This document shows, piece after piece, positions 1 through 11,171 of a DNA stretch of 16,298 bases (the first letter of the stretch is position 1; each line of letters begins with the position of its first letter). This DNA is from Bondarzewia mesenterica (lineage: Eukaryota > Basidiomycota > Agaricomycetes > Russulales > Bondarzewiaceae), in assembly GCA_004802705.1 (NCBI GenBank), contig SGPL01000664.1:1-16298 (forward strand). The letters are read 5' to 3'. The notes beneath the pieces were generated by a model that saw only the letters and a list, made by a program, of their open reading frames with translations, was not told where the DNA came from and did no database searches. Made by a program: the position numbers and the translations under genes.

Positions 1-873
1 GCTGACATCCGACTTGCGCCGCGCATCCTTGCTGTAAACCTGAGACGAGAAATGGGCTTCGAACGAAGATTTTGTCTGCAGGCTTTGACGTTGGGTTTGA
101 ACCTGAGACCGTGCCAAATCGGGCAATCTCAGCGTCGAGTCAGGTTCACTTCAGCTCACAACGAAATCACGCAATTGGCGCGACGCCAAGTTTCCTTTCT
201 CAGCGCGACACCAATTGAAGGCCTGGTGGTGTACTGGTGTGTAGATCCTAATTTTGAGTCGTAATTGAAGGGACATGTACGACAGCGCCTGTGTTATTGG
301 ACATGGATGTTGTTCCAAAGCTTAATCCAATCAAGATTGTCCTCGATAGGACAAGATAGAGAAAATGAAGGTAGTCATACAGGAGAGAAGGTCTGAAAGA
401 GGCGTACTCCGGATCCGCGGTGTGCCCCCCTGCAGTGCACCATCGTGTTATGCTTCTTCACGCTCAAAATCGCAATACTGGTATGTCAATGCATTCTACC
501 AATCGCCTCGCGATGATAGGTAACGGTGAGTTCTCTCATGAGAAGATTAAACGGATTCACGACGTCGATGTCGCGAAACGTGGGACCAAGGGGATCGGAC
601 TTCGGGAAGACAGGCAGAGACAGGCATGCGGTCCGCGATCGGACAAACGGAGCACACTTGCCATATGTACTTAATACTGAGGCATATAGTCATTAGAATA
701 TTCAGCACGTAACTTCTTCCAGCTGTATGCACAATGTGGAAAAGATGCTATCGTGAATCACGTAAATTGTGTACAGCAGTCGTGATGGAGTAGATTACAG
801 AACAAACAGTACTAGGATCATAACAATGAACGAGGAAACCGCCAACATGTCTATGCATACCTGGATATCCCCC
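1..873. other. intergenic stretch, no supportable gene
   Basis: No reading frame here shows a recognisable domain, a convincing codon pattern or a set of splice sites that builds a conserved protein. The short open frames at 52-264, 420-674 and 547-732 are of a length expected by chance. The right part should hold the 3' untranslated region and terminator of the minus-strand subtilase, which stops at 874. A minus-strand gene could begin near the left edge (ATG complements at 6-8 and 24-26), but too little lies inside the window to judge. Confidence 0.5.
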
Positions 874-2509
<1,636 letters not shown>

Positions 2510-3034
2510 GATGGACGTTGAGAACAAGGCTGACAGTCCAAGCGGCGCTTGATAACGGTGACTCTATTTGGTCTTGTTTTGTCAGACTTACGTACGCGCG
2601 GACAACCGCATCAGTATGACTCTGTCAAAGTCACTTGCTCGACAAGCCTGGTGCTCGTTCTGCGTAAAACATGCAGAACTTCTGCATCGGTTCATCCGGA
2701 TGGAATCCATCGGAACGTTGATCCCAGGATGCTGCGTCAATGCAGTGAAACCAATCTGGAGAGAAGCCCTACTCTGTCCGCGGCCCCTCGATCAGAATAA
2801 CACGTTTTGGGGAGATTGCGCTGGAATAGGACGCAGGTGAATCCTGGTGAAAACCCCATCCGATCGAAGGAGGGACCTAGATTCTTTATGTACATCATTC
2901 ACGAGCTATATCGTATCGCTCCCAACTCGTGTCAACATGGTCTTACCGACCAGCCCCCTGATGGTAAAGGTCTTGAGATCAGTCCACTTATGGCACTCGA
3001 CGTTGGAGCAACTGTCTTACGCACGATTTCCAGC
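2510..3034. other. intergenic gap: WRAP53-like 3' end and subtilase promoter
   Basis: Both flanking genes run on the minus strand, so this 525-bp gap should hold the 3' untranslated region of the WD40 gene (stop at 3035) and the promoter and 5' leader of the subtilase (start at 2509). The open frames in it (2549-2800, 2568-2840, 2807-3067) overlap each other and show no family features. I see no clear TATA box close to the subtilase start. Confidence 0.5.
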
Positions 3035-5023
3035 TCATATCTCAGTGGGAGCTTCGAAGTTCCATAATTTGATCGAGTTTTCTAAGGTCGAGGGTTGCGG
3101 TCGCTGCGAGCTTCTCTTCACGATAGTCCTTTTGGTCTCAGACAGCTTTTGTTCCTCCTCAGAGGACGAATCCGAGGACGAATCGTCGCTTGAAGATGGG
3201 GAACGTGATTGCAGCTGGTCACGGCACTTATCGATACCAAAGTGTCGTGAGCCTGACACGGACAGGAGTAGCGGCCGAAGAGGATGAAACGCCACGGAGC
3301 CGACGGCGTCTGGACATGGTTCATGGGTTCAAATCAAGCATAAGAAAAGGATTTGAGGAAAGGTATACCTGCATGGGCATGATATTTCAGTGTCGAAGCC
3401 TTTTCTGTCGGTTCGGTATGCTCCGGTTCGACGGATGATTCTTCATTCAAATCAAAGAAGTAGATATCTCCAATCTAGCCGCGCAATCAAATCAAAAAAG
3501 GGATTTGTAAGAAATGACGAGGATAAATAAATACCTGGTCTCCCACACTTAACCAGTTCCCACCTAGGTCGATATCGAACCTCAGCCTCTGGTTCGTCAT
3601 TGCACGCGTCTCGGAAGCATTCCGATTAAATATCTGCAACGGGACGGTGGTATCTCCGCGCAAGTCCCAGCTATACAACGCATCGTGTCGCCGGAAGGAG
3701 GCATACAGGATATGCGGCTTCATAGGATTAAACGCAAGCTAGCGTATGCAACGGTAGGTTGGCATTTTCCACGTCACAAAGGGTATTACCATGTCAGTAT
3801 CGTGACTTACCTGCATCACACTCGCTTTTACATCGCCCACCCACCCCACTGGCTTCGCACCTGTGTCTTCGCTGAAGAGACAGATGTTTGAGGATATGTC
3901 GGAAGATGGCGCCAGCGAGCCGGCTGCGAAAAGGCTGTATGATGGATCATAAGAGGGACAAAACGCGAGCGCAGAAATAATCCCTAGACGGATACAACGA
4001 TGCGTTCAATGCATATGTGGGATGTTAGAGAAATTCCAAGGGCAGTATGACTAGTCCCAACCTTTCAACCCGTCTCGGCTTTTCCGAGAAGGCGTCGTTG
4101 GTAGACGTGTGCCTTCGCCGGGACAATTGAGATCAAAAACTTCGATAGCATCTTCAAAGCCGCAGTACAGTCTCATGAGGATATGAGTTGCAGAACGTGC
4201 TAGAAGAACGTGGCAAGAGATTAACTCACTTATCAGCAGAGAAATTGAACGCCAAGCTATGCGGGGCAATTTGCCTTTCGCGATGATCGACGATCTTGTA
4301 TGATGCGCGAAGCTTGATGCAAGTCAGTCGATTGACCGTTCACCTCCCAAAAAATGAACGCACCCGACCGGTGGAGGCGTCAAGGAGTTTAACGGGAGAT
4401 TCACGGACGGATGCGACGAAGCAAAAGGAGGCGGGTTCGCGAGGCGTTGCGCGCGGGTACCAGATGAAGTCGAGGATTGGAGCAGCTTGTGGGAGGGTGT
4501 CATTTTTTGGCCACGAGGGGAGGGAGGCGATGGCCTCCTCTGATGAAATATCGACTTCTTGTAGAGCATAGAAATAATCATGGTCAAGAGGATGACTTGC
4601 CTGTCTGGGATAAGGTCAGGCGCAGTAGCTCTGGAGGACTGCGTGTACAACAAAGTGAGGATACGTTTCCGTAGACTGAACTCGTGCGCAGAGCAAGCCC
4701 ACATACAGGTCAAGAAATTGGAAGTTCCGGTTCTCGCAGTGGGCGAGGGCCATGGAGCCATCAGGACACCTACATATGTTGGCCAAATTTGAGAAGACGG
4801 ATAGCAGAAAAGTGGAGGTCAAGCTATACCATTTCGCCGACCGTGCAAAATTGTGCTCAAAATCAAGGTCCGGAGATAGTTCCGCAACCGTCAAGAGAGA
4901 CGGTTCAGACGATGTGTTGTAAGAGGGTGGGCACCAAACGTCGGTTTCCAAGAACATCTGTCGGACTGAAAACGAGGAATCCACCAGTATTGCAGAGCGT
5001 CCAAAAGAATGTGAGTACCCCAT
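3035..5023 (-). CDS. WD40 protein, WRAP53/TCAB1 (WDR79) homologue, ten exons
   Basis: Exons: 5023-4830, 4769-4707, 4638-4601, 4557-4364, 4312-4230, 4171-4062, 3983-3811, 3738-3535, 3474-3369, 3309-3035. Every phase closes, giving 479 residues. Family blocks occur in order: FARSAKW/CPDGSMALAHCENR, FLDLPPELL, DFIWYP, ASVRESPVKLLDASTGRLR, IAPHSLAFN, LYCGFEDAIEVFD, SRDGLKGIISALAF, LAFNPMKPHILYASFRRHD, LYSWDLRG, TNQRLRFDID and a last blade ending SIKLWNF. Human WRAP53 binds CAB-box scaRNAs and telomerase RNA and brings them to Cajal bodies; the same role here is inference. The intron at 4600-4558 begins GCAAGT and is fixed as GC-AG by phase. The last blade carries a Ser/Asp/Glu-rich insert (about residues 425-441). 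The N-terminus is least sure: ATG 5023 is used, but ATG 4957 or an upstream exon is possible. Confidence 0.88.
4558..4600 (-). other. 43-bp GC-AG intron in the WRAP53-like gene
   Basis: The donor reads ACAG|GCAAGT and the acceptor ACAAG|AAGTC. The preceding 38-nt exon is needed in the frame that gives PPELL, which matches the family, and it ends in phase 1; the next exon must begin in phase 1 to give VDISSEEA. Only the GC donor satisfies this: the nearby GT (GCAA|GTCATC) breaks the frame. The acceptor could slip three bases (AAG|AAG), giving 46 bp with one residue fewer. Confidence 0.75.
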
Positions 5024-5475
5024 CAAAGCCTAGACTAGTACTTGAACACTACCTGAACGGCGCACTCTACTGTTATTGAACTCAGGATGTGAGTTGGGAG
5101 TTTATGTAGGTGTATCCACAAGCACTATACATAGGTAAGTTGCTCAAAAAACTTGAAGGACGTTTGTCTGATGTCACCTTGATCGGTGATGCAGAAGGAT
5201 GTTAACGTTCTCTTAGGTAATAAGGCATGCTTTCCTTGCACACCTTCTCATGCAACTGGTGCCAGTGAGGCTCGTCATCTGTGGTTGCAGTCGCTCTCAC
5301 CATTGCTACTTTCCACTCGACCATCATCATCGACAAGTTGCCGTACAGATTTAAGGCCCGAGGCAGGAAACTTGGTGAGTGCTACGACCTAACGGTTGCT
5401 ACAGCACGTTCGAAGTCTTATTGCGGGTGACGGTCTGGGCGCAATTTCACTACGAAAGTATCATATCCATCGAAA
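5024..5475. promoter_or_regulatory. divergent promoter region between the WRAP53-like and F-box genes
   Basis: This 452-bp gap separates two head-to-head starts (5023 minus, 5476 plus), so it should carry both promoters. A TATA-like stretch (ctatacata, around 5126) exists but is not decisive. The open frames at 5186-5392 and 5379-5585 show no family features. No other gene is supportable. Confidence 0.45.
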
Positions 5476-7284
5476 ATGAGAACGGAGACCAATCCCGCAC
5501 CATCTCTTCCAATCTCAATCGCACCTACTACCATACAATGCTGCGTTCAACCCCGGATACTGCCCATACCACTGAACTTCCTTGAAGGCGATGTGGACAG
5601 AGAGATCGAGCGGCAACTAACGTACATCCGATCTCATGAAGCCGCTATCCAGTCTCACAAAATTTCTATCGCTGCCCTCAAAGAACGCCGTAACGACCTG
5701 CAATACATATCTCGCTTGCCAAACGAGACGTTGGAAATCATCTTCTACCTCTGTTCAATCTCGGAATGGCCCACCACACCCTGGAGCCGACAATTTTGGC
5801 CCGCGTGGACCCAGCTGACCTATGTTTGCCGTCGTTGGCGCAGAGTCGCTCTTAATTACCCTCGTTTATGGTCCAACATTTCCGACAAACTGAGAGGACG
5901 CTGGGCATTGACCTTCGTCTTACGGGCTTCGCGCGGTCCTTTTGATGTGCGAATTACCCTTGATTTCCACCATTCCCAAACACCACTGGCTATTCTCGCT
6001 CAGATTGATCGAATTCGGAGGCTAGAGATTACAGGAAGCACTTGGCAAATTTCGTCTTTCGTTAATCAACTGACCAAACCAGCGCCTCTTCTAGAGGTAC
6101 TGATCTTCAAGCTGACGGACGGTTCGCCGCCCAATCATTGCTTCGTGCTTCTTCCCAATTCCATGTTTTCTGGCCATGCTCCCAATCTTCGCCGGTTGGC
6201 GCTGGGGCCTCATCTTGTAGTACAACAAAACCTGCCCATTCTAGCGGGCTTGTACGACATGGAAACCAGTTCCGGCCTCAGTGCTTCCGAGATCCGCAGC
6301 ATCATGAAGCGAACGCCATCTCTCAAACGCTTTCTCGCCTCTGGAAAGTCGTCCTTGATGCTGACACGCCCGCTGCGTTTCGACTCCAAGACCACTATCC
6401 GTCTTCCTGCTTTGAGAACCCTTCGAATCCACAAGACAACGCCAGAGGCAGCATATCTTCTCCACGGCCTTCGCATGCCCAGTCTCTCTAATTTCCACCT
6501 AACTGTTCCCATTGACTCGGTGACAGCGGAAGCTCTACATCAGCTTGCGGCTATAACTGCCTCCCATATGCGGCAAGGGGCGATGTTAGAGAGACCCATA
6601 CGAAGTTTCGCCCTACTTGGACATGAGGGCGGGATATATACCTATGGTTGGGCACAATGCGATAAGGGGACAAGGTCCCAGCCTTCCTCCGTCGAAAACA
6701 ACTATTTTTTCTCCTTCAAACACTGCTTTATTGCGGCCGATGATCGCCCATCACCGTTCGAGGACTTCGAGATGTTTCGTGCGACTTTCAATCACCTGCC
6801 ACTTTCAAACGTCGTCACGCTCACCATATGTGCCCCGGAGTACTTCGGGTCAACGGAATGGTCCCAGTTGCTCTCACCCCTCGATCGTGTCGAACAGCTC
6901 GTTTTGACCGGCGATGACGAGCTACTAGGTCTTCTGGAGGCCGCCAGCCTTCCCCTTCCTGGTTCAAAGGATGCATATGCAACCTTTCTTCTCCCACATC
7001 TCAAATCTCTGGTCGTCAGCACACAGGCGATCCGAACCTTGGGCGGAACACTGGGCGCCTCAATAACACGCCTAGCGTGGGTGCGTAAAGAGGCAGGCCT
7101 ATCATTGAAGGGAATATCCTTCAAGGATTGCAATAGCTTCTCTGCCAGTCTCACGAGCCAGTTATGGGACCTGGTGAAGGTGACGTGGGATGGAGAGATA
7201 ATTGAGCCTTCTATCTGGGAGAGTCTCGAACAATCCGACGCCTCGGATGTCATCGGCACCTGGATGAAGATTTTTGACGAGTGA
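5476..7284 (+). CDS. F-box-like domain protein, intronless
   Basis: A single 602-residue frame starts with ATG at 5476 and ends with TGA at 7282-7284. A charged helical stretch at about 40-76 (DREIERQLTYIRSHEAAI, then KISIAALKERRNDLQ) looks like a coiled coil, and residues about 78-136 form an F-box-like domain: ISRLPNETLEIIFYLC, then LTYVCRRWRRVALNYPRLW. The rest is a long region with irregular leucine-rich patches (such as LEVLIFKL, LRRLALG, LPALRTLRI, LKSLVVS), as in many Agaricomycete F-box proteins. F-box proteins bind Skp1 in SCF ubiquitin ligases and use the C-terminal region to choose the substrate; the substrate here is unknown. It is the only plus-strand gene in the window and ends 180 bp from the convergent VIT-VWA gene. 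These families are large and fast-evolving, so no orthologue is proposed. Confidence 0.9.
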   Translation: MRTETNPAPSLPISIAPTTIQCCVQPRILPIPLNFLEGDVDREIERQLTYIRSHEAAIQSHKISIAALKERRNDLQYISRLPNETLEIIFYLCSISEWPTTPWSRQFWPAWTQLTYVCRRWRRVALNYPRLWSNISDKLRGRWALTFVLRASRGPFDVRITLDFHHSQTPLAILAQIDRIRRLEITGSTWQISSFVNQLTKPAPLLEVLIFKLTDGSPPNHCFVLLPNSMFSGHAPNLRRLALGPHLVVQQNLPILAGLYDMETSSGLSASEIRSIMKRTPSLKRFLASGKSSLMLTRPLRFDSKTTIRLPALRTLRIHKTTPEAAYLLHGLRMPSLSNFHLTVPIDSVTAEALHQLAAITASHMRQGAMLERPIRSFALLGHEGGIYTYGWAQCDKGTRSQPSSVENNYFFSFKHCFIAADDRPSPFEDFEMFRATFNHLPLSNVVTLTICAPEYFGSTEWSQLLSPLDRVEQLVLTGDDELLGLLEAASLPLPGSKDAYATFLLPHLKSLVVSTQAIRTLGGTLGASITRLAWVRKEAGLSLKGISFKDCNSFSASLTSQLWDLVKVTWDGEIIEPSIWESLEQSDASDVIGTWMKIFDE

Positions 7285-7463
7285 TGAATAGTGAGATGAG
7301 TCTGGGGGCGCTTCCAGTAAGTGGGTCGCATGAAATCGGGAGCACCGGATGCGTTCATCTCATACAGCGCTCCCAGGTCATCATCATTGTTCGTCAATTT
7401 TAGACAGGATGAAGGTCATTTACGCTATTTATACTCTCGACCTCGGTCAAGCATACTATAGAC

Positions 7464-10400
7464 TCAAGACGAAACCGAGGATATCAAAGCCTTAGCCCGA
7501 CTCACATGCTGATCAAACACATCCTTCTTAACCTGCTTCGAAATGGACTCCATCACCTTCTCCAATAGCACGTCAAGTAATTCCTTCTGTCTGGTTAGGC
7601 GGAGCTCGAGTAGAGCGACTGCCAAAACCATCGCCCAGATTGTATCATCCACATCCATCCTCGCTCCTTCAGCCGCAGCCTGTTCGCCGACAATCTGCCT
7701 TAAATCGTCATTCATTATGAACGAGCCGTCGAAAGATTGTAACTTAATCAGTTGGACGACGTCTTCGGGCATTTCAGCATCGTACGAATCAAAATTCTTT
7801 GATTGCATGAACGCTGAAGACGGTATTCCTCTCGGCCTGGGGGATGGCACAGGGATTGTTGGGAGGAAGCCAGGACGAGATCTCGTACCGCCCATAATCC
7901 CATATTCCTCCTGGCTACCATATTCGTCCAATTCTATGGTGGGATCGTACGAATCAAAATTCTTTGATTGCACGAACACTGAAGACGGTATTCCTCTCGG
8001 CCTGGGGGATGGCACAGGGATTGTTGGGAGGAAGCCAGGACGAGATCTCGTACCACCCGTGATCCCATATTCCTCCTGGCCACCATATTGGTCCAATTTT
8101 ATGGTGGGATCTCACGAATCAAAATTCTTAGATTGCACGAACACTGAAGATGGTAGTCCTCTCGGCCTGGGGGATGGCACAGGGATTGTTGGGAGGAGGC
8201 CAGGACGAGATCTTGTACCGACCGTGACCCCATATTCCTGCGTCCGTCGTATTGGTCCAATTCTATGCTGGGATCGTAGTCATGAGCGACCATCGTGCTC
8301 ATGCCACTTTGGTAGCCGCCTTCCGACCACAGTGTCTTTTCGTCATCATTGAACGACGTTCGTGAGGGTGGAGACTCCTCTGTCCACTCCGTCGGGTGTG
8401 CGTCTCGACTGTTACAGCAATCCATTGTCGACAACACTCGGTCCACTCTGTCAAGCCCGTGTCGAATATACCCTGCTCGTTGCAGCTGCTGCCGTGGCGT
8501 TTCAACTGCGACAAAGGATGTATGCTGGCTGACGACTTGATAGAGAACCCCAAGCCGGACGATGGCTGTCGTGCAGACACGGTCTGTCATACCAATTTCC
8601 CCAGCGTCAGGCGCAGGTGCCCTCTTTGCCGCTAGATTAGCCATCAAGTGGTGTGCCGCAAGCGTATGAACATATCGCGAGTTCGTGTTCCGTCTGGCCA
8701 AATCCAGAGATTGCACGGGGACGATCACGGTGCGTTCTTCGCCGTTATGAAATATTGCGCGCAAGGTGACGTTGTGTGGCATTTTCTCTGTCCCTAGAAT
8801 GGCGAAGACCACGAAACGAGAGCCTGGGTAGATAGCCTCGATTTTCGTGGGAGACTGTTGGACGGCCGTTGATGAAAGCGTCTGTTTAACGATTGTCTTC
8901 TCGTCCTTCATTCCCACGGTGTCCAGCTGAGCTTCCATACCCCAGTCAACAGAAATGGAATCAACTCGACCAGACTTGCCGGCCCGAACGAGCAGGGCAC
9001 ATTTCTTTGTGATATCCTCCATAGACGTGGCCATCAAGCAAATCCCGTTCCCGGCCCTTGCGATGCCTTCGCACATGGCACTGGATGCTGTTGGTCCGAT
9101 ACCGAGGGTAAACACGCGCAGATGTGCGTCTTTGGAACTTGTTCTTACTTCGTTGGAGACGAGGGAGACGACTGGATTTATGTCGTATGCCTGAGAAGCG
9201 TCTGTGAGCGAAGGCCTGGTACTTATCGGATAATATAGATTACTACACACCTCGCCGTCGGTGAGAATGAAGACGGCTGTCGGAATAGACTTGTTTCGGG
9301 ACTTGAGGACTCGCTGTGTAGCCGAACATATTTCCGTGCCGCCATAATCAGCTGCCATCGCTTCGACATGGCGCGTCTGATGCAGGACAAAGACAAACGC
9401 TTCAACAATCAGAAAGAACGCAAACATGACTTCTCTCATACCGCTTCTTGCAAAGACTGCTGGTCATACTGCCTGCTCGGAAACCACAGAGAATCGCACA
9501 CGGTCCCGAAGCTAAAGATGTTGAACGTCGTCCCACTGCTGGGCAGCGAACGCAGGAGCACGGTCAGCGTGCGTTTGGCGACCGAAATCTTCTGGTCTTC
9601 CATGCTGCCGCTGCGATCGATGAGGAACAAATACTCCTGCTGCGGCATCGGGGGAACGTCGAACTTGGGCACCATGGTCAATTGAAATGCCACCGTGCTG
9701 TGAGAAGCGATGCACGCATCGCGCTCGGCGAAGCACCGCGGCGCATCCATCCCGGAGTCGCTGCACACGATGAGGACAAAAAAAAAGATTCGAGGAAGCG
9801 GAATGATTTGAATTCGACAGTAGTGCAGCGCGTCTGCTGCGAACTCGCGCGAGACTCTTTACCTTTGTGCGCGGACCTGGACCTCCAGCTTAGCCTTTTG
9901 TCTGATTTAGATTTATTCGACTCAACCGCGACGATGGCATGCGTAGGGCTCGTCACTTGCGTCTGTTCACCGTCGCTGGTGACGACCTTGGCTCTGATGT
10001 GCAGCGGAGCGTCAGCGCTCACGGCGCCGAACATGCTCGGTGGCACTGCCCCGTATCGCAAGGCGATGGAAACGGGGAGCTGGAAACGGACTTGGTCAGG
10101 GGAGTCATTATCTATGAGGTCCATGACACACTTCGAGTCGGTGCATATACGAAGGGAAAAATAAAGTATAAGCGTGTGCATTTACAGAGGATGTGCAACC
10201 TACAGTTATTTTGACCGTCACTGTGGTTTTTGGTGGAATATTCCCAATGTTCATAACAAATACTATGTCGAAAGGGTGATGAAGAACACGGAAAAAGCTG
10301 TGAATACGATGCACAACATCGTGCAAGGCTCAGAATTTGACGCTCACCATCATCCGTTACCATTTGCGCGAGTCCAGAAAGCGCACCGTCTTCCACGGCA

Positions 10401-10654
10401 GCGCTGTACTCTCCAGCAGCCCGCGTCTTCTCCTTTACCACGCCCAGGACAGGGGGTTGACCGGGAACACATATCTCGAACGCGCACACGGCCGCACGGG
10501 CGGGCATCGGGAACCTGTACTTCGCGCCGTGCCCTGTGACGCGCGACGCATTGCGAAATGTGTGCGAGAGTGTCACCTGGGCTGAGACTATTTTCATGGA
10601 GGCTGTTTTAGATCTGCGCTCTATTTGGGCGGACAATGCGAACGGATTTACCAT
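7464..10654 (-). CDS. VIT and von Willebrand factor A domain protein, multi-exon, with frame breaks
   Basis: Proposed exons: 10654-10348, 10262-10204, 10130-9442 (broken by a frameshift), 9376-9251, 9190-8219 and 8075-7464, about 920 residues. The VIT domain starts in exon 1 (VTLSHTFRNAS, KYRFPMPARAAVCAFEI) and runs into exons 2 and 3 (VFVMNIGNIPPKTTVTVKIT, CVMDLIDND). The VWA domain has a complete MIDAS: DRSGSM (9618-9601), the Thr of YGGTEI, and TDGE. A 3 x 55-residue repeat rich in Pro and Arg links it to a C-terminal block (VVQLIKLQSFDGSF, IWAMVLAVALLEL) typical of these fungal proteins. VIT-VWA proteins act as scaffolds or adhesion-type factors; the fungal role is poorly known. Two breaks exist: a run of nine T at 9786-9778 shifts the frame before VLIVCSDSG, and the first repeat unit blocks both frames unless 8218-8076 is an intron. 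The start ATG at 10654 is tentative. It could be a decaying gene. Confidence 0.8.
7781..8274. repeat. three tandem copies of a 165-bp coding repeat
   Basis: Units lie at 7781-7945, 7946-8110 and 8111-8274. The first two are 165 bp and nearly identical; the third is 164 bp. On the coding (minus) strand each intact unit encodes 55 residues, including GGTRSRPGFLPTIPVPSPR and QSKNFDSYDP. The third unit, first in gene order, lacks one base in the stretch around 8241-8250 and has TGA (complement of 8112-8114) where the others have a Tyr codon. Near identity at the DNA level points to recent duplication. Confidence 0.95.
8076..8218 (-). other. candidate 143-bp intron within the repeat array
   Basis: The donor GTACAAG at 8218 and the acceptor GGCCAG ending at 8076 are both in phase 0 with their respective frames. 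Removal joins the frame ending MGSRS to EEYGITGG and skips both the TAA at 8101-8099 and the TGA at 8114-8112. The length is more than twice that of the gene's shorter introns, and the donor is not perfect, so this is a hypothesis only. Confidence 0.4.
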
Positions 10655-10891
10655 CAACAATCAAGGCGTCCACAGTGACTCGTTCGAGGCTGAGGGAAGA
10701 CAAACGACGATGAGAGTCGAGGCAGGTGATTGAGCAGCATTGGCATCTATCGATGGAGTTCATGATGTCGCGAGAGGACCATCGGGAACCTGGAGATCCT
10801 AGCCATCGCTGTTATAAGTATCGCGCTCGAGACGCTCGAGACGCGCAGGCTGTGACGTTGTTCTTTCATGGGGAAACCCTGAGCCTCCCTT

Positions 10892-10910
10892 GTGTTCTAG
10901 GACAGAACAC
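10892..10910. repeat. 19-bp inverted repeat upstream of the VIT-VWA gene
   Basis: The sequence gtgttct-aggac-agaacac has perfect 7-bp arms around a 5-bp centre. It lies 240 bp upstream of the proposed VIT-VWA start. Such a dyad could be a binding site for a dimeric regulator, but no known fungal site is recognised. Confidence 0.35.
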
Positions 10911-11148
10911 TATTACAAGGCTATACAAACACCTCGAGCACCTGTCAATGTCAGGTTGTCGGCTGACCCATAGTGCACATTCACGTACTTGTTTTGAGCA
11001 TATAATTAGTTTTATAACGTGGCTATGTTCGCGAAAGCAGAAGGTTCTAAGATGGAGCTGATGTTCTGAGTTGATCGTCTGATGGACTTGTCTATGGTGC
11101 CGGCTGCTAAGTCACCGCGACATTGCACAGTGGCCAATTTCGTCGGCC

Positions 11149-11171
11149 AAAAAAAAAAATATTTTTTTTTT
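11149..11171. repeat. A/T palindromic tract
   Basis: Eleven A, then TA, then ten T make a self-complementary stretch. The 7-mer tgcacag lies on both sides of it (11124-11130 and 11171-11177). It could extrude as a cruciform or act as a nucleosome-excluding tract on both strands. Confidence 0.7.

Noticed and set aside
4324..4761. 145-residue minus-strand open frame
   Set aside because: It is an out-of-frame reading across several WRAP53-like exons and introns; the correct frame gives the WD40 blocks.
2510..5023. two or more separate small genes instead of one WD40 gene
   Set aside because: Ten exons close in phase and give one continuous series of family blocks in the right order.
7543..8352. 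269-residue plus-strand open frame
   Set aside because: It is the antisense reading of the tandem repeat and C-terminal block of the VIT-VWA gene; its length comes from the repeat.
9837..9862. 26-bp intron to explain the VIT-VWA frameshift
   Set aside because: Too short for a spliceosomal intron, and it turns the conserved TTVEFKSF stretch into unrelated residues.
9448..10164. 238-residue plus-strand open frame
   Set aside because: It lies antisense to the VIT-VWA exons, whose protein shows clear domain motifs; no motif is seen in the plus-strand translation.
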